A stretch of DNA of 10,999 nucleotides. It comes from Syntrophaceae bacterium UBA2208. Lineage in GTDB: Bacteria > Desulfobacterota > BSN033 > UBA1163. The stretch covers positions 15,501 through 26,499 of the forward strand of contig DCUS01000134.1 of assembly GCA_002327885.1 (NCBI GenBank), read 5' to 3'. Under the pieces are notes generated by a model. The model was not told the DNA's origin. It saw only the letters and a program-made list of their open reading frames with translations, and ran no database searches. The stretch's first letter is position 1. Each line of letters starts with the position of its first letter. Both the position numbers and the translations under genes were made by a program. Of the stretch, positions 6,491 through 10,999 are shown piece after piece.

Positions 6491-7021
6491 ATGGAAATTA
6501 CAGATAAGATGGTAGCCAAAACCGCTACTAAATTGAGTCCACAGGAAATTCAAAAGGGAAAGGTTCTCTCTGTAAAATGGACTCCAAAATTAAAATACGC
6601 ATGGGACAACGGCCCGGCAATCGGTCGATATCTGGCAGAACTCAAAAATGGAAAGATCATTGCGAAAAAGTGTGATAAATGCCATCGCATCATGATCCCA
6701 CCCAGAATGTTTTGTGAGCTCTGCTGGGTTCCGACCGGCGAATGGGTCTATGTTAAGGATACGGGCATTGTCAATACTTGGGTGGTTAGCTATGTGGACT
6801 GGAAAGCCGGTCGCCTCGACATCAAGGGAGGGGTACGACCCTTCACTCCTGCTGTCATTGAGATCGACGGGGCCTCCAAGGGAATGGCCATTCTGCACCT
6901 TTTAAATGAGGTCGATCCCTGGAAAATTACTCGAGGCATGAAGGTAAAAGCCGTGTGGAAACCGCCCGAAGAAAGAACCGGAGCGATTACTGATATCAAA
7001 TATTTCAAACCCATAAAATAA
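6491..7021 (+). CDS. zinc-ribbon/OB-fold (DUF35) protein, partner of thiolase-fold enzymes
   Basis: 176 residues. An N-terminal helical part (1-55) is followed by a rubredoxin-like zinc ribbon with C61, C64, C75 and C78 (CDKC...CELC) and then a beta-rich OB-fold to the end (VYVKDTGIVNTW onward, closing DIKYFKPIK). All four zinc ligands are intact. Proteins of this family have no catalytic residues of their own that I can point to; in the archaeal acetoacetyl-CoA thiolase/HMG-CoA synthase complex, in BbsAB of toluene degradation and in ChsH2-Ltp2 they bridge or complete thiolase-fold enzymes and help bind CoA thioesters. The gene has a strong ribosome site (AAGGAGGTGA, 6477-6486) and follows the second thiolase-fold gene by 17 bases. 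It resembles the next gene, so two thiolase-fold and two DUF35 paralogues stand side by side. Confidence 0.88.
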   Translation: MEITDKMVAKTATKLSPQEIQKGKVLSVKWTPKLKYAWDNGPAIGRYLAELKNGKIIAKKCDKCHRIMIPPRMFCELCWVPTGEWVYVKDTGIVNTWVVSYVDWKAGRLDIKGGVRPFTPAVIEIDGASKGMAILHLLNEVDPWKITRGMKVKAVWKPPEERTGAITDIKYFKPIK

Positions 7022-7091
7022 GTTTGAGGATCGAGGCTTAAGGTTGGAGGCAAAAGAATTAGCCTCTTCCCTCTAACCTCAAACCTTCAAC
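7022..7091. repeat. 7-base-phased inverted repeat between the two DUF35 genes
   Basis: The spacer divides into GTTTGAG, GATCGAG, GCTTAAG, GTTGGAG, GCAAAAG, then after AATTAGC the complementary style CTCTTCC, CTCTAAC, CTCAAAC, CTTCAAC. GTTTGAGG (7022-7029) pairs with CCTCAAAC (7077-7084) and GAGGC (7047-7051) with GCCTC (7062-7066), giving a long imperfect hairpin. It ends just before the ribosome site of the next gene. Confidence 0.6.
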
Positions 7092-7109
7092 AATTTAGGA
7101 GGTGAGACT

Positions 7110-7586
7110 ATGGCATTGATTGAGCGATATCAGAAGACAACAGACATTACTTATTGGGAAGGTCAGATCCCGATGAGTTATATCTATACCGTTGGAAGAG
7201 CAGGCGAGAAGTTCTTTCGAGAACTCATGAACGGGAAGATCTTCGGTGCCAAATGTGACGCCTGCAAGACTACCTATGTTCCTGCCAAAATATTTTGCGA
7301 AAAATGTTTTGCCCGGTTAGAGGACAAATATCTGGATGTCGGGACAAAAGGAACGGTCCATACCTTTACGCAATGTTATGAAACCTATGAAGGGATCAGG
7401 AAAGAAAAACCCTCGGTGGTAGCCGTGATTCAAATTGATGGCACCCAGGGTTTCCTGGTTCACTGGCTGGGAGAGGTCGATTTTGAAAAGGTTTCTATTG
7501 GGATGCCCGTGGAGGCTGCCTTTAAGGCCAAAAAAGACCGAGAGGGAAGTATTTTAGACATCAAATATTTTAAACCCGTTAAATAA
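7110..7586 (+). CDS. second zinc-ribbon/OB-fold (DUF35) protein
   Basis: 158 residues with the same design as the preceding protein: helical N-terminus with an FFRELMNGKIFGAK segment, zinc ribbon C49, C52, C63, C66 (CDAC...CEKC), then the OB-fold, ending DIKYFKPVK, nearly identical to the DIKYFKPIK of its neighbour. It is about 18 residues shorter, mostly at the N-terminus. Start at ATG 7110 is supported by AGGAGGTGA at 7097-7105. The natural reading is that each DUF35 protein pairs with one of the two thiolase-fold proteins, or that all four join in one complex. Which pairs with which cannot be read from the sequence. No independent enzymatic activity is proposed. Confidence 0.88.
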   Translation: MALIERYQKTTDITYWEGQIPMSYIYTVGRAGEKFFRELMNGKIFGAKCDACKTTYVPAKIFCEKCFARLEDKYLDVGTKGTVHTFTQCYETYEGIRKEKPSVVAVIQIDGTQGFLVHWLGEVDFEKVSIGMPVEAAFKAKKDREGSILDIKYFKPVK

Positions 7587-7591
7587 TTAAG

Positions 7592-7670
7592 TTCGGAGTG
7601 TTTTAGTTCGGAGTTCGGAGTCTTCAGTTTTAAAGCTCCGAACTCTGAACTCTAAACTCCTAACTCAATC
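7592..7670. repeat. 7-base-phased inverted repeat between DUF35 and acyl-CoA dehydrogenase genes
   Basis: TTCGGAG occurs at 7592, 7607 and 7614, and the other half reads CTCCGAA, CTCTGAA, CTCTAAA, CTCCTAA, CTCAATC without gaps (7636-7670). GAGTTCGGAG (7611-7620) is the exact reverse complement of CTCCGAACTC (7636-7645); with one wobble pair the stem extends to 16 bp (7605-7651). There is no U-run after the stem, so it is not a plain terminator. Confidence 0.65.
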
Positions 7671-7681
7671 CGGAGGATTGT

Positions 7682-8851
7682 ATGGCACTCGATTTTGATT
7701 TGAACGATGAGCAGCAGATGCTTCGAAAGATGGTCCGAAACTTTGCCGAAAAGGAGATTGCTCCGGTTGCTCAGGAACTGGATGACAAGGAAGAATTCTC
7801 CTATACGTTGACCAAGCGGATGGGAGACCTTGGCCTCTTCGGTCCCTTCGTTCCTGAGGAATACGGCGGAAGCAATGTGGGTTATGTCTCTTACATCATT
7901 GCTGTTGAAGAGATTGCACGAATAGATGGGTCTCAGGCTGCCACCCTCGCTGCCGGAAACTCCCTGGGAATTTCACCTATTTATTATTACGGGAATGAAG
8001 AGCAGAAAAAAAAGTGGCTTCCTGACCTTTGTGCAGGCAAGGCCCTCTCGTCTTTTGGTTTAACCGAACCGAATGCTGGCTCGGATGCCGGAGCTTCCAA
8101 GACCAATGCTGTTTTGGACGGAGACCATTGGGTCATCAATGGTTCAAAAATCTTTATTACCAATTCGACCACCGATATCAGCAAAGTCTGCGTGGTTCAG
8201 GCGGTTACGGGGAAACGGCAAGATGGAAGGACCGAGATCTCCTGTATTCTTGTTCCGAACGGAACACCCGGTTTCACGACAAAGGCCATGCACGGAAAGA
8301 TGGTCTGGAGATCCTCCAATACGGGAGAACTTTATTTTACTGACGTTAGGGTCCCCAAAGAAAACCTCCTCGGCAAACGTGGGGATGGATTCCATCAAAT
8401 GCTTGCCACTCTCGATGGAGGAAGACTGAGTATAGGGGCCATGGGTTTGGGGGGGGCCCAGGGCGCATTTGAATTGGCACTGAAATATTCAAGTGAGCGT
8501 GAGCAATTTGGTAGGGCGATCGGTACGTTTCAGGTTAATGCCTTTAAGTTGGCAGACATGGCGACAGAGATTGAATTGGCAAGGCTATTGCTTTATAAGG
8601 CATGCTGGCTGTGCGAGCAACACCGGCCTTTCTCCAAAGAATCGGCGATGGCAAAAATGTTCTGTTCCGAGATGTATCACCGAGTGGCGAACCAGGCCGT
8701 TCAGCTACATGGCGGATATGGCCTGATGAAGGAATATGCCGTCGAGCGCCATTATCGGAATCAGAAACTCCTGGACATCGGTGAAGGGACATCAGAAGTC
8801 CAAAGGATTGTCATTGCCCGTCACATCGGGGTTCCAGGAAGGGCCCTGTAA
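7682..8851 (+). CDS. acyl-CoA dehydrogenase, short-chain/branched-chain type
   Basis: 389 residues, the full length of the soluble FAD-containing family. Seen: N-terminal helical domain (DLNDEQQMLRKMVRNFAEKE), the FAD/substrate motif FGLTEPNAGSDA at 125-136, a middle beta domain, and the C-terminal QLHGGYG...YRNQKLLDIGEGTSEVQR block in which Glu368 occupies the position of the catalytic base of butyryl- and medium-chain acyl-CoA dehydrogenases. It would introduce the 2,3-double bond into an acyl-CoA and pass electrons to electron-transfer flavoprotein, which is not encoded here. Its place among mutase genes suggests a linear or 2-methyl-branched short acyl-CoA, but chain-length preference cannot be read. 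Start ATG 7682 follows CGGAGG (7671-7676). No missing residues or frameshift seen. Confidence 0.92.
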   Translation: MALDFDLNDEQQMLRKMVRNFAEKEIAPVAQELDDKEEFSYTLTKRMGDLGLFGPFVPEEYGGSNVGYVSYIIAVEEIARIDGSQAATLAAGNSLGISPIYYYGNEEQKKKWLPDLCAGKALSSFGLTEPNAGSDAGASKTNAVLDGDHWVINGSKIFITNSTTDISKVCVVQAVTGKRQDGRTEISCILVPNGTPGFTTKAMHGKMVWRSSNTGELYFTDVRVPKENLLGKRGDGFHQMLATLDGGRLSIGAMGLGGAQGAFELALKYSSEREQFGRAIGTFQVNAFKLADMATEIELARLLLYKACWLCEQHRPFSKESAMAKMFCSEMYHRVANQAVQLHGGYGLMKEYAVERHYRNQKLLDIGEGTSEVQRIVIARHIGVPGRAL

Positions 8852-8856
8852 AACTT

Positions 8857-8936
8857 GAGTTGAGAGTTATGAGTGATCATTGATGAATTCCAATTTTAAA
8901 CTCTTATCTCATAACTCTTAAACTCTACACTCTTTA
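8857..8936. repeat. 7-base-phased inverted repeat between acyl-CoA dehydrogenase and meaB genes
   Basis: Left words GAGTTGA, GAGTTAT, GAGTGAT face right words CTCTTAT, CTCATAA, CTCTTAA, CTCTACA, CTCTTTA. AGAGTTATGAG (8863-8873) is the exact reverse complement of CTCATAACTCT (8908-8918), and GAGTT (8857-8861) can add to AACTC (8921-8925) past a small bulge. This is the same word family as in the spacers at 1014-1055 and 7592-7670. Confidence 0.65.
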
Positions 8937-8982
8937 TTTATCTATTGCCTCTTCTCCCCAATTTTGTTATGTTTTTGGAACT

Positions 8983-9984
8983 ATGAACAAGAATCTGGCC
9001 AAACGGATTTTGGAGGGGGATATTCGGGCTGCTTCACGGCTGATGAGGGATATTGACGACCGCATGCCCAGCGCCCTGGAACCCCTGAAAGAACTTTATC
9101 CTAAAACAGGGAGGGCCTATATCATTGGAATTACTGGCCCTCCGGGTGCCGGTAAGTCCACGATTGTGGATAAGATGGTCGATATCTTCCGGAAGGAAGG
9201 AAAGAGTGTTGGGATTGTCGCCGTCGATCCCACCAGCCCCTTTACAGGAGGAGCGATCTTAGGAGACCGTATTCGGATGCAGCGCCATGCCACGGATGAA
9301 GGAGTCTTTATCCGATCCTTAGCGACACGAGGATGCTTGGGAGGTCTCTCCCGTTCCACTCAAGATATTATTAATGTCATGGATGCGATGGGAAAGGACA
9401 TCATCTTAGTTGAAACCGTAGGCGTGGGGCAGGACGAAGTGGAGATCGTCAACACAGCCCATACCTCTATCGTCATCCTCGTCCCTGGATTAGGAGATGA
9501 CATCCAGGCCATCAAAGCAGGAATCATAGAAATCGGAGACCTCTTCGTCATCAACAAAGCTGATCGGGAAGGGGCAGACAAAATGGAAAGAGACCTTCGA
9601 ATGGTTCTCGAAATGGGCCGGAGAAGAGAAAACGGTTGGGAACCTCTCATTTTTAAAACGGAGGCGACTTTAGGGAAAGGGATTTTTGAACTGGTTTATG
9701 GAATCTATCGCCATAAACAGGCACTGGAGCAGAACCCGGAATTGGAAAAAAAGCTGAGAGAGAGAACAAAGACAACCTTCTTAGAAATTCTTGAAAGTGA
9801 AGTCATGGCCCATTTTATTGAAAAGATGGAGAAAGAGGGACGGTGGGAAAAGATCATCGACGACCTGATGAACCGCCGGACAGACCCTTACTCCGTGGCG
9901 GAAAGAATAATGGCAAGCGAACTCGTTGACCTTTGCACGAATATCCAAAAAGGTCAATCTAATAAGGAGGGGGGAAGTCCTTGA
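8983..9984 (+). CDS. meaB: MeaB/ArgK-type GTPase, chaperone of adenosylcobalamin mutase
   Basis: 333 residues, a normal length for the SIMIBI-class G protein. Seen: helical N-terminus, Walker A GPPGAGKST at 52-60, DPTSPFTGGAILGDRIRM (switch and nucleotide-site region), VETVGVGQDEVE, and the guanine-specificity motif NKAD. The C-terminal helices end with a SVAERIMASEL segment. MeaB proteins use GTP to gate adenosylcobalamin loading and to rescue inactivated methylmalonyl- or isobutyryl-CoA mutase; here the client would be the mutase encoded at 1744-3898. Ribosome site is weak (GGAA, 8977-8980). The stop overlaps the next start by one base (TGATG at 9982-9986), so the two are translationally coupled. 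The family is certain; the client is inferred from the cluster. Confidence 0.94.
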   Translation: MNKNLAKRILEGDIRAASRLMRDIDDRMPSALEPLKELYPKTGRAYIIGITGPPGAGKSTIVDKMVDIFRKEGKSVGIVAVDPTSPFTGGAILGDRIRMQRHATDEGVFIRSLATRGCLGGLSRSTQDIINVMDAMGKDIILVETVGVGQDEVEIVNTAHTSIVILVPGLGDDIQAIKAGIIEIGDLFVINKADREGADKMERDLRMVLEMGRRRENGWEPLIFKTEATLGKGIFELVYGIYRHKQALEQNPELEKKLRERTKTTFLEILESEVMAHFIEKMEKEGRWEKIIDDLMNRRTDPYSVAERIMASELVDLCTNIQKGQSNKEGGSP

Positions 9985-10999
9985 TGAGATCCATTGAAGC
10001 CATCAGAAAGGAATTAGAAAAGAGAAGAGCGGAAGCCTCGTTGGGAGGTGGTCAGGAAAGAATCGATAAACAGCATAAGGACGGAAAACTGACGGCCCGT
10101 GAAAGAATTGATCTTCTCTTCGATCCTGGAACTTTTGTTGAACTGGACCGTTTTGTCACCCATCGCTGTACTGATTTTGGCATGGAGAAAAAAAAGTTTT
10201 TCGGGGATGGCGTGGTGACGGGTTATGGAAAGATCGAAGGCCGTCTGGTCTATGTATTTTCTCAAGATTTCACTGTATTCGGGGGCGCTCTGGGAATGGC
10301 TTTTGCCGATAAAATTTGTAAAGTGATGGATCTTGCTATGAAGACAGGAGCTCCCGTCATCGGCTTAAACGATTCCGGAGGGGCAAGGATTCAAGAGGGG
10401 GTAGAGAGTCTGGCCGGTTATGCCTTCATCTTTCTGAGGAATGTCCTTGCCTCTGGTGTCGTCCCACAGATCTCTGCCATCATGGGCCCCTGCGCAGGAG
10501 GAGCGGTTTATTCACCGGCCATGACCGATTTCATTCTAATGACTAAGAAAACAAGCTACCTGCATATCACCGGACCGGATGTCATCCGGGCAGCCATCGG
10601 CAAGACAGAGACGGCGGATGGAAAACCCATCACCTCAGAGCTGTTGGGTGGAGCGAGGGTCCATATGGAAAAAAGTGGAGTGGCCCATTTTGCCGGAGAG
10701 AATGATGAGGATACGATTCGCATCATCAAGGAGTTGCTCCGATTTTTCCCGCAGAATAATCGGGAGAAGCCGCCGATCATTGAATGTGCGGATGATCCCA
10801 ATCGAATGGACGAATCGTTAAAGACCGCCGTACCGGAAGATTCCAAAAAAGCCTATGACATGAGAAAAGTAATCTTGCCGACGGTGGATAACGGTTATTT
10901 TCTTGAAGTTCAGAAGGATTGGGCTAAGAACATCGTTGTCGGCTTTGCCCGGTACAACGGGATGCCCGCAGGGATCATCGCCAATCAACCCAATTGGCT
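9984..10999 (+). CDS. pccB: acyl-CoA carboxylase carboxyltransferase (propionyl-CoA carboxylase beta type), 3' truncated
   Basis: 338 residues are present with no stop before the window ends; the family is usually about 510-520 residues, so the C-terminal third is missing. Seen: MRSIEAIRKELEKRR start, KLTARERIDLLFDPGTFVE, FSQDFTVFGGALG, LNDSGGARIQEGVESLAGY, GPCAGGAVYSPAMTDF, ITGPDVI, and KNIVVGFARYNGMPAGIIANQP. These are the crotonase-fold carboxyltransferase motifs of PccB and of methylmalonyl-CoA decarboxylase alpha (MmdA); the two are hard to separate from this part alone. The reaction moves CO2 between carboxybiotin and propionyl-CoA or a similar acyl-CoA. Compared from memory with standard PccB, the stretch between GPDV and LLGGA is about 7 residues longer. 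Ribosome site AAGGAGGGGGG (9964-9974) lies within the end of the meaB gene. No biotin protein or biotin carboxylase gene is in view. Confidence 0.9.
   Translation, partial: MRSIEAIRKELEKRRAEASLGGGQERIDKQHKDGKLTARERIDLLFDPGTFVELDRFVTHRCTDFGMEKKKFFGDGVVTGYGKIEGRLVYVFSQDFTVFGGALGMAFADKICKVMDLAMKTGAPVIGLNDSGGARIQEGVESLAGYAFIFLRNVLASGVVPQISAIMGPCAGGAVYSPAMTDFILMTKKTSYLHITGPDVIRAAIGKTETADGKPITSELLGGARVHMEKSGVAHFAGENDEDTIRIIKELLRFFPQNNREKPPIIECADDPNRMDESLKTAVPEDSKKAYDMRKVILPTVDNGYFLEVQKDWAKNIVVGFARYNGMPAGIIANQPNW

Noticed and set aside
7592..7670. CRISPR-like or tandem-repeat array in the spacer
   Set aside because: Units are 7 bases with no spacers of constant length and the halves are inverted; no cas genes nearby.
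8945..8970. Possible promoter for meaB (TTGCCT and TGTTAT)
   Set aside because: Spacing is only 14 bases and the -10 match is poor.

Overview
The window reads as a bacterial catabolic gene cluster of moderate GC with all eleven genes on the + strand. An HdrA-type flavoprotein, B12-dependent acyl-CoA chemistry, DUF35/thiolase pairs and long AT-rich spacers together suggest an anaerobe, perhaps a sulfate-reducing or syntrophic member of the Desulfobacterota (old Deltaproteobacteria). That placement is an inference from gene content, not a phylogenetic result.

Layout. 2-1006: 3' part of an HdrA-like FAD/iron-sulfur subunit, cut by the window start. 1097-1621: cob(I)alamin adenosyltransferase. 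1744-3414 and 3491-3898: catalytic and B12-binding subunits of a two-part acyl-CoA mutase. Two positions that decide substrate (Phe87, Gln205) match isobutyryl-CoA mutase rather than methylmalonyl-CoA mutase. 3899-4150: the longest spacer, with a good sigma70-type promoter whose -10 box lies inside a palindrome. 4151-5299 and 5316-6473: two related thiolase-fold proteins that both lack the usual catalytic Cys and His residues. 6491-7021 and 7110-7586: two related zinc-ribbon/OB-fold (DUF35) proteins, the usual partners of SCP-x-type thiolases and aldolases. 7682-8851: acyl-CoA dehydrogenase. 8983-9984: MeaB/ArgK-type G-protein chaperone of B12 mutases. 9984-end: acyl-CoA carboxylase carboxyltransferase (propionyl-CoA carboxylase beta type), cut by the window end.

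How they fit together. The adenosyltransferase makes adenosylcobalamin, MeaB would load and protect the mutase, and the mutase would interconvert a branched and a linear acyl-CoA. The acyl-CoA dehydrogenase would oxidise an acyl-CoA. The double thiolase-fold/DUF35 set would make or break a C-C bond, probably not by ordinary Cys-dependent thiolysis. The carboxyltransferase would link propionyl-CoA, or a similar product, to its carboxylated form. The whole looks like a pathway for a branched-chain acid or ketone-derived acyl-CoA. The exact substrate cannot be read from the sequence.

Most spacers longer than about 70 bp are not plain. Five of them hold short repeats phased at 7 bases, often as inverted halves that can fold into hairpins. 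A sixth holds three hairpins in a row between the two mutase subunits. I saw no tRNA, rRNA, CRISPR array, transposase or convincing intrinsic terminator.
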